Origin: Notospermus geniculatus | Taxonomy: Eukaryota > Nemertea > Pilidiophora > Heteronemertea > Lineidae | DNA: 64,000 bases | Direction: 5' to 3' | Assembly (NCBI GenBank): GCA_002633025.1 | Contig: NMRB01000022.1 | Coordinates: 782,111-846,110 of the forward strand | In this document: positions 1 through 11,700 of the stretch, one piece after another | How positions within the stretch are numbered: the stretch's first letter is position 1 | How the letters are laid out: each line of letters opens with the position of its first letter | Notes under the pieces: model-generated | What the model was told of the DNA's origin: nothing | What the model saw: only the letters and a program-made list of their open reading frames with translations | Database searches by the model: none | Position numbers and translations under genes: made by a program

Positions 1-2490
1 GCTGTTCTGATGAAGATAACGGAACAAAATTGGTGTCATTTTGTTGGGGTATCCTTCTTCTAAACAGGCCAGAGTCCTGCTTTCGCATTTTATACCGTAA
101 TTCGCCGTGATATTCCATTATGTAACGCAGGACGAAGCGAACTGTCCTGAGGCGAAAAACTTTGGAGGTACCAAACGTTTCCACGCCTCCTGCCGTGGTG
201 TTCTGATGAAGATAACGGAACAAAATTGCTGTCATTTTGTAGGTGTATCCTTCTTCAAAACAGACCAGAGTCCTGCTTTCGCATTTTCTACCGTAATTCG
301 CCGTTATATTCCATTATGTAACGCAGGACGAGAGCGAACTGTCCTTGGGCGAAAAACTTTGGGTAAGGAGACACTTTGACAGGAGGTACCAAACGTTTCC
401 ACGCCTCCTGCCGAGCTGTTCTGATGAAGATAACGGAACAAAATTGGTGTCATTTTGTAGGGGTATCCTTTTTCTAAACAGGCCAGAGTCCTGCTTTCGC
501 ATTTTATACCGTAATTCGCCGTCATATTCCATTATGTAACGCAGGACGAGAGCGAACTGTCCTTGGGCGAAAAACTTTGGAGGTACCAAAAGTTTCCACG
601 CCTCCTGCCGAGCTGTTCTGATGAAGATAACGGAACAAAATTGGTGACATTTTGGTGGTGTATCGTTCTTTTAAACAGACCAGAGTCCTGCTTTCGCATT
701 TTCTACGCTAATTCGCCGTCACATTCCATTATGTGACGCAGGATGGAGCGACATGGGCTTGGGCGAAAAACTTTGGGTAAGGAGACACTTTTGACGGGAA
801 GTACCAACGTTTCCACGCCTCCTGCCGAGCTGTTCTGATGAAGATAACGGGACACAATTGGTGTCATTTTGTAGGTGTATCCTTCTTCAAACAGACCAGA
901 GTCCTGCTTTCGCATTTTCTACCGTAATTCGCCGTCATATTCCATTATGTGACGCAGGACGGAGCGACTTGGGCTTGGGCGAAAAACTTTGGGTAAGGAG
1001 ACACTTTTGACAGGAGGTACCAAACGTTTCCACGCCTCCTGCCGCACTGTTCTGATGAAGATAACGGAACAAAATTGGTGTCATTTTGTAGGTGTATCCT
1101 TCTTCTAAACAGACCAGAGTCCTGCTTTCGCATTTTCTACCGTAATTCGCCGTCATATTCCATTATGTAACGCAGGACGAGAGCGAACTGTCCTTGGGCG
1201 AAAAACTTTGGAGGTACCAAAAGTTTCCACGCCTCCTGCCGAGCTGTTCTGATGAAGATAACGGAACAAAATTGGTGTCATTTTGTAGGTGTATCCTTCT
1301 TCTAAACAGACCAGAGTCCTGCTTTCGCATTTTCTACCGTAATTCGCCGTCATATTCCATTATGTAACGCAGGACGAGAGCGAACTGTCCTTGGGCGAAA
1401 AACTTTGGAGGTACCAAAAGTTTCCACGCCTCCTGCCGAGCTGTTCTGATGAAGATAACGGAACAAAATTGGTGTCATTTTGTAGGTGTATCCTTCTTCT
1501 AAACAGACCAGAGTCCTGCTTTCGCATTTTCTACCGTAATTCGCCGTCATATTCCATTATGTAACGCAGGACGAGAGCGAACTGTCCTTGGGCGAAAAAC
1601 TTTGGAGGTACCAAAAGTTTCCACGCCTCCTGCCGAGCTGTTCTGATGAAGATAACGGAACAAAATTGGTGTCATTTTGTAGGTGTATCCTTCTTCTAAA
1701 CAGACCAGAGTCCTGCTTTCGCATTTTCTACCGTAATTCGCCGTCATATTCCATTATGTAACGCAGGACGAGAGCGAACTGTCCTTGGGCGAAAAACTTT
1801 GGAGGTACCAAAAGTTTCCACGCCTCCTGCCGAGCTGTTCTGATGAAGATAACGGAACAAAATTGGTGTCATTTTGTAGGTGTATCCTTCTTCTAAACAG
1901 ACCAGAGTCCTGCTTTCGCATTTTCTACGGTAATTCGCCGTCACATTCCATTATGTGACGCAGGATGGAGCGACATGGGCTTGGGCGAAAAACTTTGGGT
2001 AAGGAGACACTTTTGACAGGAGGTACCAAACGTTTCCACGCCTCCTGCCGCACTGTTCTGATGAAGATAACGGAACAAAATTGGTGTCATTTTGTAGGTG
2101 TATCCTTCTTCTAAACAGACCAGAGTCCTGCTTTCGCATTTTCTACCGTAATTCGCCGTCATATTCCATTATGTAACGCAGGACGAAGCGAACTGTCCTT
2201 AGGCGAAAAACTTTGGAGGTACCAAACGTTTCCACGCCTCCTGCCGTGGTGTTCTGATGAAGATAACGGAACAAAATTGCTGTCATTTTGTAGGTGTATC
2301 CTTCTTCTAAACAGACCAGGGTCCTGCTTTCGCATTTTCTACGGTAATTCACCGCCATATTCCATTATGTGACGCAGGACGGAGCGAACTGGGCTTGGGC
2401 GAAAAACTTTGGGTAAGGAGACACTTTTGACAGGAGGTAACAAAAGTTTCCACGCCTCTTGCCGAGCTGTTCTGATGAAGATAACGGAAC
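1..2490. repeat. Satellite array, 197-bp and 218-bp monomers
   Basis: Direct tandem repeat running off the left edge. Using the recurring TATTCCATTATG motif as anchor, starts fall at 111, 307, 525, 722, 938, 1156, 1353, 1550, 1747, 1944, 2162 and 2358, giving spacings of 196, 218, 197, 216, 218, 197, 197, 197, 197, 218 and 196 bp. The long monomer differs from the short one by about 21 bp containing GGTAAGGAGACAC, placed between the conserved AAAAACTTTG and AGGAGGTACC. The array stops abruptly at about 2,490 against a dispersed repeat. All short ORFs here are repeat-derived and are not genes. Confidence 0.97.
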
Positions 2491-2491
2491 A

Positions 2492-2617
2492 TGAAATGGT
2501 CCATGGACCATGTGCTCACCGGGTCGGACATAATAGTGTACTGTAATGACAGAGGGAGCGACGCCGGACGACGGATGCCCCACCATCGTAAATAGCTCAC
2601 CCCGGTGAGCTAAAAAT
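2492..2617 (+). mobile_element. Short member of dispersed hairpin-ended element family
   Basis: Begins with the palindrome TGGTCCATGGACCA followed by GTGCTCACC and ends with a hairpin AGCTCACC-cc-GGTGAGCT followed by AAAAA. A CGACGCCGGACGACGG-type run precedes the 3' hairpin. The same two ends bound longer elements at 6,036 and 28,312, so this is an internally deleted non-autonomous copy. It abuts the end of the satellite array. Family assignment is uncertain; a hairpin followed by CTAA at the 3' end is reminiscent of Helitron/Helentron-type elements, but no transposase is present. Confidence 0.75.
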
Positions 2618-3254
2618 TGGTATGTCATGATGTATGGATCAATTGGAACCTTGTTTTGATACCGGTATATCAATTTCGCCATGAACCAGGTATCGGAGAC
2701 CAGAAATTTTCACTCCATCTTGTAGCTCCAGGTCATGTTACCTGGGGGTAGATTACATTTCCAGGTCTGCAGCTCTTGCAGGAACAAAATTACAGGTGTG
2801 ACAGACATGACAGACTGAACAGACAGACAGACAGACACCATGACCAAACACAATGATATGGTTTCTGATCTTGAGATCGGAAACCATATCAAGATCGGAA
2901 ACCATAATAAGGATCAAGAGAAACTATGAATTTAAAGAATGCAATTTTTTATTCTGAAAGAGTTCGACGATATTAACTTGTACAAAACGTTGGCTAGGTC
3001 TACGTGTAGCCTATCCAAAACAGAACACTGACGTTTTACTGGATTTTCTTTATCAAAAGATGAATTTTCCGCTTCAAAACATTGAAGTTTAGTGTATGCA
3101 TCCAATTTGGAGTATGGTACTTTTAGAATACAAATGCCCACCCAATCAGACTAGAACATTGACTCAACACTGAAGAATCTGAAGAGGCCCTTGCAGGAAC
3201 CATTTTTTATGATTTTTTGAGAAATGACCAAATCTTTTTTTCTAAAATGATTGT
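2618..3254. other. Gene-free stretch
   Basis: No coding region recognised. It holds a short (ACAG)n run at about 2,818-2,836 and a 36-bp near-perfect palindrome at 2,855-2,890, whose GATCGGAAACCAT motif recurs directly after it. The rest is AT-rich unique-looking DNA downstream of the minus-strand gene. Confidence 0.6.
2855..2890. repeat. 36-bp near-perfect palindrome
   Basis: GATATGGTTTCTGATCTTGA is followed by its near-exact inverse complement ending ACCATATC; only an internal T/C pair differs. A partial third copy of the arm follows at about 2,891-2,906. Confidence 0.8.
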
Positions 3255-3256
3255 TA

Positions 3257-3770
3257 TTTACCCGACGGTCGTGTACGCAGTGAGGAAAATTGACACTGTG
3301 TACCCGACGGTTGTGTACACATTGAGGAATTATCATACTGGGTACACATCCGTCGTGCACGGACTGATGTCGGCCTAATGCGAATTTGGGGGCCCGACGG
3401 TCAGGTCAGGAACATTGATTTCTTCACTGTGTACATGACCAGTCGTGGCTACAGTGAAGAATCTGGTTTCAGGTGCACGACGGTTCGTCCACCATTTTTG
3501 ATCTGGGAGACCTTAAATTGGACCCCATACGGTACCGCCTATGGCTGACTCGGGGCTGACCCCCCCCCCCCCCCATAACCATTCGGGGGCCGATCTAGTC
3601 CTCCCCCTAACCTCCACCCAACCCTCCTGTCGCACCCTCCTAGTCCTTTAGACCTATGCCCCTTGAAAACCCTTTAAACCACTGCCAAGGCGGGAAATCG
3701 AACGACGTCACACTCACAGTCGTGTGCCGAAATGTGTTTTTCCTCAGTTTGTACACGATCGTCGGGTAAA
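3257..3770. mobile_element. TA-flanked MITE with terminal inverted repeats
   Basis: 514-bp element starting TTTACCCGACGGTCGTGTAC and ending with its imperfect inverse GTACACGATCGTCGGGTAAA. It is flanked on both sides by TA (3,255-3,256 and 3,771-3,772), the target-site duplication used by Tc1/mariner-type elements. Similarity between the arms extends about 35 bp (GAGGAAAA motif). Interior copies of the CCCGACGG-TGTAC motif recur at about 3,302, 3,335 and 3,393, forming subterminal repeats, and there is a poly-C run at about 3,561. It has no coding capacity. Confidence 0.8.
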
Positions 3771-3772
3771 TA

Positions 3773-4875
3773 TTAGTTAGTCCATGAGAAAAGTTCTAAG
3801 ATTTTAGGCCAGATCATTATGTCTTTTATAAAAACCATAGATAAATACAAATGACATATTCAGTACAACACATGTAAATGGACCTTTATGGCAGCACAAA
3901 TGTGTTAAAGTCAGGAAAATAAAATTATTTGTATTCTGTACACATGTGTATAAAGAAATTTCATCTCTGCTAGTATATTTGTATTGTAACAAACCATTTG
4001 AATATGATGATAATGAAACCTAATGTGCTGTAATTTTAATGCTATATTATTTGAATTTTGCATGAGTCCAATGGAATTTAAAATGCATTCAAAAATATTT
4101 GACATGCGTTGAGACTACGATGCTTGTCAACTAAATTGCTAATCTAAATTCAATACTAAATTTACCACTATACAAATTTTCTGCAATAATCTTCTCCAGT
4201 ATCAAAATACATGATCTGTACATGTTGTAAACACCTCGGAAAGAAAGTTCGACGTAACGTGAATCTAACTAAACGCTATTTACAATGTCTTAAATAAACT
4301 AAAACATTTAGTCAACGTGCAACAGCAGATCTTATGAACACAAGTCAAACCATACATCCATCAACTGGTACCACTGCAACTACAGTGACCAAAAAATCTT
4401 GCTTTCATCCAAATTAACTAGGCCTACATAAATTCAAGTAATCATGTACGAGAATGCACGTCTATTCATGCTCTTTCATAAAATTGTTCTTTCTGATAGA
4501 AAAAAACAACCATTAGAGACTGACAGTAATAGTAACATGCAAGTGAAAAACTGAAACTGAAAATCTTTGTTAATTTACAACAAAGGCAACGAATAAAAGA
4601 TACAAAACATGGTTTCCATGAGGTTGCAAAAATTCAAGACATCAGTCTGCTATCTCGAACAACAACATTATACTGCTACATTAACTGCAACTATTGTCAT
4701 GCAAAAACCATTGTACGAATTATTTACAAATCTACTCAAAGTACATCTAGTAATTACAACTAGCACCAATTTGGAAACCTCACAACATCATGACAATTTT
4801 GAAGAAGAAGCAGCATGAACCCACCCCTTCCCTTTCTACCTGCCTTCATGGTATCACACATCCTGAGAGGTAAGG
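3773..4875. other. Gene-free AT-rich stretch
   Basis: Low-GC DNA without recognisable exon, repeat array or inverted-repeat element. ORFs in it are under 70 codons and show no family motif. Confidence 0.5.
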
Positions 4876-5160
4876 CCAAGACTCCCATGTTCACGTTCGT
4901 GCAAGATCGTTTTCATGTTTGTACAATAAGCTTTCATGTTGTTTTGAGATCACGTTCATGTTTGTACAAGAAGCTATCGCGTTCGTGCACGATCACTTTC
5001 ACGTTCGTACACAACAAACCACATGTGTTGCGTTTTTACTAGAAACTATAGTGTTCGTAAAAGAAAACATCGTGTTTGCACGGGAAACTTTCACGTTCGT
5101 ACAAGATAACTTTCATGTTCAAACACGAAACTATCACGTTCGTACAAGATACTACTGTAC
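4876..5160 (+). repeat. Degenerate minisatellite, unit about 24-36 bp
   Basis: Repeats of a unit resembling TTTCATGTTCGTACAAGAAAC, with variants CACGTTCGTACA, CATGTTTGTACA and GCGTTCGTGCAC. At least nine diverged units occur between 4,893 and 5,150. Two plus-strand ORFs here are by-products of the repeat. Confidence 0.85.
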
Positions 5161-6035
5161 TAAAATCACGCCGTAATTAAGAACCTCCTCAGGATGGGTG
5201 TATCATGTGGTACCGGTAGATCCCAACAGATGATTTCAAGCCCTGAAAAGCTTGTGTTGAAAGTGAAAACAATAAATGTTTCAATCAAATCGGTAGAAAA
5301 ACCCACCATTTTCCAAACAGAAATCCAAAGTACGTACATATAAATAGACATTCTGGCTCAAATAATGGTACATGTACCGTACATACATTATACTTTTATA
5401 GCCGATACGGATTTGAACCTGGCATAGCTAATGTTCTTTTCTCTTTGGTGACCTTTGTTCATCGGTGTCCAACAAAAGAACTTCCTGAATTTCAGGAACC
5501 AATTAATAGTGTGTGTTGGATCGTCAATGGTGAGAAAAAATTCAAAGCAGACAAGCGTGTCCAATTTTAAACAGATTTCAATGTGGAAAACTGATAAAAT
5601 GTACATGTACATGTACATTGGTTCGCCGAAGATCTGAGAACTCCTTTTTACAGCTGCGCACCCGAGGGACTGACAAGCCATGTCTGTTGTTGCAAAAATT
5701 CACAAGCTCGCTTATGAATTTTTGGTTGTTGACATGTGCCATAAATTGATGTAAGGATTTACCCTGTACTGGTTAACTGTTTTTCTTACAAAGTGATGTA
5801 ATGTCCATACAAAGTCTGCAGATCAAAATAAATGCAATTACATGTACGGCTACCGTACGTAGGTTTACCTGTATTCAAAAATGGATATGTATGAATATTT
5901 AAAGACATGTAATTATGATATAAAGTCATGGGCTTGATCGAGTCCCTCATTAAGAAATCATTTGGGAAAGATCAAGATCCCATGACAAAGACACAATTTG
6001 TTTCATTATTTGTGTGATATGTAAACAACCCTGGA
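5161..6035. other. Gene-free stretch
   Basis: No gene recognised. It contains overlapping TACATGTA octamers around 5,600 and single copies of TACCGGTA near 5,211 and TACATGTA near 5,369 and 5,839. Confidence 0.5.
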
Positions 6036-6373
6036 AATGAAGTGGTCCAGGGACCATGTGCTCGCCTGGTGTAAATCGCTTGTTATCGCATGTTCAAGTC
6101 GAAATGTTCCAGGGTCATTCGGAAGTCGCTCAGTCTGAGGTTGGCAGGTTGAGACTGATATTATCTGTCAATTTCAGTATTGTCAGTCTATTGTGAAATC
6201 TGAGTGACTCTATTTCTTTCTTTATCTTCTGGTGTCATCTCAGTATGTTTACGCTCATTTTGTGTGCGACTTTTGACTGGTTTTGTGGTGGATGGTCACA
6301 AATGTGAAAATTATTTGCGCTGACGATGACGGACGAACTGGTATGGTATAAGCTCACCAAGGTGAGCTAAAAA
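6036..6373 (+). mobile_element. Medium member of hairpin-ended element family
   Basis: Starts with a diverged palindrome (GTGGTCCAGGGACCATGTGC, then TCGCCTGG) and ends with AGCTCACCAAGGTGAGCTAAAAAT. A GACGATGACGGACGAAC run precedes the end, as in the copies at 2,492 and 28,312. The interior is unrelated to the 2,492 copy. No ORF with family motifs. Confidence 0.75.
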
Positions 6374-6861
6374 TATACGTATCAAATCATTTCAAAATCA
6401 TCATATCGTTCAAAAGGTTCACCTGCTATCATCCTCAATTTAACTCAATTTTTAACTTCACAACATCCTTTGTAAACTGACACACTGACATTATGCTTCA
6501 TTTTTGTCTCTGCTACATCTGTTTCTAAGAAGCTATTCTTACAACATCCTTGCATTTATCATGGAGGTATCAAATAATTATTTCATACCTCCATGCATTT
6601 ATCAACTAAACCACACAAATTATGCAACACGGAAGAAAAAACTGACACAGAATACGGCTGGACTGCATAAGGGCTTCAGGCCGGATCAATAAGGGCTGGG
6701 TACCTATCACCAATACAATTACAGGTAGTTAAACTGTTTAAGTAGTTTAAAACTTCCCTCATTCATTTTCGTTTAATACGAATGAAATAAAGGCACATTA
6801 TATTGCAGTATGTTATATACCGCAACTTGGTTTCACACATATTGGAATGTAATGACAGTAT
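6374..6861. other. Gene-free stretch
   Basis: No supported gene or structured repeat. Short direct similarity (TTCATACCTCCATGCATTTATC) sits near 6,570-6,600. Confidence 0.45.
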
Positions 6862-7228
6862 AAAGCTATGTTTAGCTGACACGCGGTATTAAGCAGGATG
6901 CGGTTCGTGGAAACGGAACGCGATATACAGAACGTGGCAAACATTCCGCGTGTTCCATTTATCTGCATGCGGTATCTTTTCTGTTTTTGCAAGCATGGCG
7001 CCAGTTTGGTCCGTCCCTGTCCAATCACGGTGCTCTGTAGTGCATGGATTTTTATTCCGGACGGAAAAATCGCTACACCGAGTAATCGGTCTTTCCGCGT
7101 TCCACAAGCCGCTTACCGCGTGCAGATAAATGGATGAAGGGAAATGGCCTGGAGCGAACAGATGTCTATTCTGTGTTCCGTTTCCGTGATCCGCATTCCG
7201 CTTACCGCGTGTCAGCTAAACGAAGCTT
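6862..7228. mobile_element. MITE with about 60-75 bp terminal inverted repeats
   Basis: The left end AAGCTATGTTTAGCTGACAC mirrors the right end GTGTCAGCTAAACGAAGCTT. Beyond the terminus the arms share ACGCGGTA, GGAATGCGG/GGATGCGG and GTGGAAACGGAACGCG/CACGGAAACGGAACACAG. The length is about 367 bp. The two opposing ORFs inside reflect the element and have no recognisable domains. The GCGGAATGCGG core resembles the small element at 16,492. Confidence 0.8.
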
Positions 7229-7417
7229 AACTTCGGAATTTACCAACAGTTTTTCCTAGAATGTTTCTCAAGTGTTACCATCGGGATATGGATGTTACTC
7301 TATATCAGAGATAATGATATAACTTGAATTTGAAGGAAATGGCAGGAATGTTAGGGCCTAATCAAAGAGAATTAGTGGTCGGGTTGAACATTTCATCGGA
7401 ATGAAATATCAGAAAGG

Positions 7418-8034
7418 CAGGATTATACAGTGGAATGAATTTACATGGGCAGGAATACGTAATAATATACAAGATTATACATGTACATACAATGGCAGGA
7501 ATACAGAATAGAGTCAATTGATATGTTTATTGATATTGGTGGATGGACAACCAGGGATAACCCGGTGCCATGCTTGGACGATTACAAGTTAGAGATAATA
7601 GACGGCAGGACTGACATTCACCAGACTCTGTATGAAAATTTTAACAACGAAGCTCACTGGACGACTTCACTACTCAACCTACTGGACGATTTAACCAAAC
7701 TTCGTGGACATGGACTCAAAACCTAGAAACCAAAATTGTGTATTCTCATGGGTATCTGAAGAAGGGATAACAGCACAATCGAATGCAGATGTAAAATGTC
7801 AGATGTGAAATTAATTTGATGTGGCTGACCGGGCGAATCTCAATCTGTGTAAAATAAGAGATCATTAAAAACTTTGCAGCAGTTAACACCAGAATAGATG
7901 ATGAAATGGCAGATGGATGTTCTCTAATGATGACAAAAAGGGACTGGAAATGAACCCCACAAAGATGAAAATATGGAACTGTATGAAAAACTTGTCTCAA
8001 TAAAGACATCAATGGTAACCGGTAGTTTTCCTAT
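7418..8034 (-). other. Probable 3' UTR and downstream flank, copy 1
   Basis: Non-coding DNA after the stop codon, conserved at 25,475-26,091. It includes an AATAAA on the minus strand. The duplicated block begins here. An 81-codon plus-strand ORF inside it is not convincing as a gene. Confidence 0.55.
7526..7531 (-). promoter_or_regulatory. Candidate poly(A) signal, copy 1
   Basis: Minus-strand AATAAA about 505 nt past the stop, preserved at the same place in copy 2. The cleavage site is not identifiable. Confidence 0.35.
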
Positions 8035-8733
8035 TCAAACTGTTTTTACTTTTCCATCATAACCATTCTCATCATCAACCGTCTCTACTTGAGGTAAAAA
8101 CCGCTGCATGTACACCTGACAGTCTTTACAATAGACAAAAGGAGGCTCCACATGTCGCTTTCTACACAGCATACAGCGTGACGTCGACTGTTCTTCATCG
8201 CTGTCACAAGAGTCGCTGGTATCCTCATCATAATCAGAGTCGTAACCAGCAGCTTGCTTTTCAGTTGGATCATCACTGCTGTCTTTTTCTTGCACCTTTT
8301 TAGCATCTTTCTCTTTCTTCTCAGCTGTCTTCACAACTTCCTCAGCTATGGTGTCTGCAAATGTTACACTTTTCCGATGTTTATGTTTCCGGTCTTTCTT
8401 TTTCAGGGCTGATTTTCCTTTTCTTGCAGTTTGCGCACGCCGTGCTACAGCCTGCATATGTGCCATAGCGGCCTGCTTGGCAGTTATTCCCTTTCCCAAT
8501 TCAACGTGTTCAAATCGTAGTGCAAGCTCTTTTACTGAACGCATGCAACCACTGACATCAGAGTCCGTGGACGACTGTTTGTTATCACTAGACATCGAAT
8601 ATATGCCTTCGTCGGGTGATGTGATGGCCGGATTCAGATCAGGAAGGCCAGGAGAACTGGTAAAGGCTGTTGAGGATGGATCATTTAAATCGGACGGTTT
8701 TGTGAGTTGCTTTATATTGGGAACTATAGAAAC
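8035..8733 (-). CDS. USP53/54: USP53/54-like terminal exon 14, copy 1
   Basis: 699 nt including stop, after GTTTCAG. It has a helix [20 protein letters not shown], the basic [18 protein letters not shown], an acidic [17 protein letters not shown], then [19 protein letters not shown] near the C terminus and YDGKVKTV at the end. The plus-strand ORF opposite is a shadow. Confidence 0.94.
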   Translation of the reverse strand, partial: VSIVPNIKQLTKPSDLNDPSSTAFTSSPGLPDLNPAITSPDEGIYSMSSDNKQSSTDSDVSGCMRSVKELALRFEHVELGKGITAKQAAMAHMQAVARRAQTARKGKSALKKKDRKHKHRKSVTFADTIAEEVVKTAEKKEKDAKKVQEKDSSDDPTEKQAAGYDSDYDEDTSDSCDSDEEQSTSRCMLCRKRHVEPPFVYCKDCQVYMQRFLPQVETVDDENGYDGKVKTV

Positions 8734-11700
8734 CTGAAACGACACAGAGAAAAAAGGAACATGAGAATAAATAATTGCATTATTGAAATCTCTCCTGTAA
8801 TATTTTTAGATTCAATCTTTTAGACATGATTGATGTATTGTTTTCAACGTCACGGCAAAAGCTCTTGAAGATGTTGAATGAGCATGACTTATTCAAATGC
8901 CATCCTAACCATAAATTACTGCTCAACTATGGCAAACATTTTACAATACTTTGAAGTACTGTCTGAAGCATGTACTACTCTATGCATACTAGTATGTCGT
9001 TTATCATTCATGCATCACTTCAAGTCATTTTGATCAGGGAGTGTATAGAAACACATGCAGAAGTTATTTGATTGAGAAAGAGATTAAAAAAGAAACAATA
9101 GAAATACAGCTTCGTGACTATGCGATGTAGGCTAAAGCGGGTTTGAAAGATAGAGACTTAGCGATCCACTAAATTGCAAATCTTAACCACACAGCCAGAC
9201 TTTGGATAGATTCATGCATAGGCTACATTCAGTGGTTTATACACGAAACAAGATTATTTGAAAATGAAAAATAATTCAAAGAAACACCAGAAATTCAGTG
9301 TAAGCATCTGACAGCAAAAAGGAAGGTCTAACACCATTGTTACAGTAATAGGTAACGGCAACAACTACCGGTAGCAATTTGTTAGTTTGTTAGTGGTCAC
9401 AGGCAGACAGAAAAACATCATAATGGATACTTACATCCTGCTCATATCTCAGCGCAGTCATTATCGTTCCTCCTGAATGGGAGAATTAAGACAAGATCTT
9501 AGTGCCATGTGTGCACAAAGGGGGAGTTTAAATCAAATACCAACATACCAGAGGGTTGTTGTCTAAATATCGAAGGTCCCCCCACTCATTAAGAACCATG
9601 AATAAGACATCGCACATCTTGAAGTCCATCATTGGGATGTAAACCTTCAAACGTCACCCATACGTACTAGATCGTGTTCAGTGAATGAAATATGTCAGTG
9701 TGCATCCATGTTTTTGACTGTCTGATGTAACTTACACGAGGAGAACTACGAAATGATACATTTTTTATATCTTTTTTTGCTTAGCAGTATTCAATTGTTT
9801 TGATATACACTTTGGCTCTGTTGCAAGTCCACCACCCAAAAAATGAAATAATGAAAAGGATGTGCTCCCTATATAATTAACAGGGTAATTAGTTGTGCCA
9901 CTGTGCAGTTTTATTGTTAAAGGTATGCAAAAGTTAACAAGGTTGTATAATGTATGTCTGAGGTCAATTTCAGAAAAGTGTGATTTATGTTTGTTAATCT
10001 GATGCATGATTCAGGTAATCTGAAATCATATCATTACCAGATGTCTTATTTTGGTTCATCTGAAGTAAAAAGATTTCTAATTCAATCTTTTTAATGAAAA
10101 ACATTAAACTTTTAAATCGTGTTTCATTACCAACGGCAATAAACAAAACTATAGGCCTATAAAGCAAAGGCATCAGATGCAGCAAGTGGTCCACAGCAGG
10201 TGTGTTTTTATTCGACCCCTTGAAGGAGTTTGATTGATTGATTGACTGAGCATGATTGGCGTAAAGAACATCAGTATTAGAAGTAGAGAGAAAAGCCAGT
10301 AGACAGGTTTAGCACCTTTCCCACGACTGTTAGGAAGGGAATTTGCTATAGAGGCGTCACCTTTCGGAGAACGGCCACAACATGGAGAAAGCCCTCCTAA
10401 AAATAGTACGGTGACGTAGCTAAATCGGCTCAGTCGACGCCTACCTCCACAGCAGAGCCAATAGAATATTATTGAAGACCGGAAGTAGTCAATCTGGACA
10501 TGCGCAGGAGGCCTCTACTGTGAATTTATCACACTTTCAAATGCATTTTTTGAAGTCGTCAGATCGAACTTCAGATTACCAATATGCTCAAATTGTTCTA
10601 AACATGTTTATCTATTGCAAGACGTTGACATTATCTTGATTTTTATAATACTCAGCTGAGAAAAACGCAACCTTTGGCACAAAATTCCGGCATTTTAGCT
10701 GACGCATGCTAGTCGCATGAGAGTCGATGCAATTCCTTGAATCTTGGAATAAGATCGCGGAAAAATAATAACGTTATCATGAAGAAGGGAATTCCCGCTG
10801 CATATAAACATTGTCGTTCAGCCGGTCGCTGTCGGAGATTTTACAAAATCCTTTCGCCCAAAATATCTATGTTAACCTCTTTGTATTCAAACCATTGTTT
10901 GCCATATTTGGTAGGAACCAATAGTTGTATTGTACGTGCATGCGTCTCGTTACTGTGGTTTCCTTTTGTAGGCCTCGACCATGTCGACGTGCAAGCCTTA
11001 ATTTTTAAGGGAATTCCTATTATATTGCAAATTAGGGCTCCAACCAATCAAATTTCGTTCCGGACCTTTTCCACTATATGCATTGACTTCTAACAGCCGT
11101 GTTCCGACTCCGACTCCGACTTCAACTATGAGAAGGAATTGCAGTCCGCTGTGGACATCCTTAATTAAAACGAGTTGGTAGACGTTTTCAATTCATCAAA
11201 CACCATAAATTGAAGGCAGAAAATTTTGGCCTTACAAATTGGAAACGCGGATAAATTATGAAAATTGAACTCGTAATCCTAGTCGTTACGATTTGAAATA
11301 CGACTATAATATTTGCGATTTAGGTGCACTCATTCCAATTACGGGTCGAAATTTTTCTGCCACAAAGTTATGGCATTTTACGGTTTGCAAACATCTATCA
11401 AATCGTTTATATCAAGGATGTCCACAGCGGACAGCAATTCATTTTCGTAGTTTTCGTCGGAGTCTGAAAGGTGCTAAACCTCGCTAGTGCTGCTGACTGT
11501 CACAGAGAAAGCAAGCATCAGGAATCAATACGATACTTTACTGCCGTTAGAGGCCACTACCAGGTAGCAGTCCTAAAACGTCACGAAATCTGATGTCACA
11601 GGGGAGAAGTGCACACCACAACGTCATCCATAATGACATGGAGCGCATGGCTTATGTCTGTGATGCCAAATATTGTGACGTTCTAGGAATGATAAACAGG

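Noticed and set aside
304-2358. Many minus-strand ORFs of 60-90 codons with similar sequence
   Set aside because: They are translations of satellite monomers; the period is not a multiple of three and no protein family is recognisable.
3251-3430. Repeated CCCGACGG-TGTAC blocks considered as a CRISPR-like array
   Set aside because: Spacing is irregular, the blocks are part of a TA-flanked inverted-repeat element, and the genome is eukaryotic.
7481-7726. 81-codon plus-strand ORF, also open in copy 2 (25,538-25,783)
   Set aside because: It lies antisense to the probable 3' UTR, has about as many amino-acid changes as expected without constraint, and matches no family I know.
8348-8737. 129-codon plus-strand ORF (and 26,405-26,794)
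   Set aside because: Antisense shadow of terminal exon 14.
10737-11093. 118-codon plus-strand ORF in the 1.2-kb element
   Set aside because: No transposase motif (no DDE/D pattern, no zinc finger); likely chance in a non-autonomous element.
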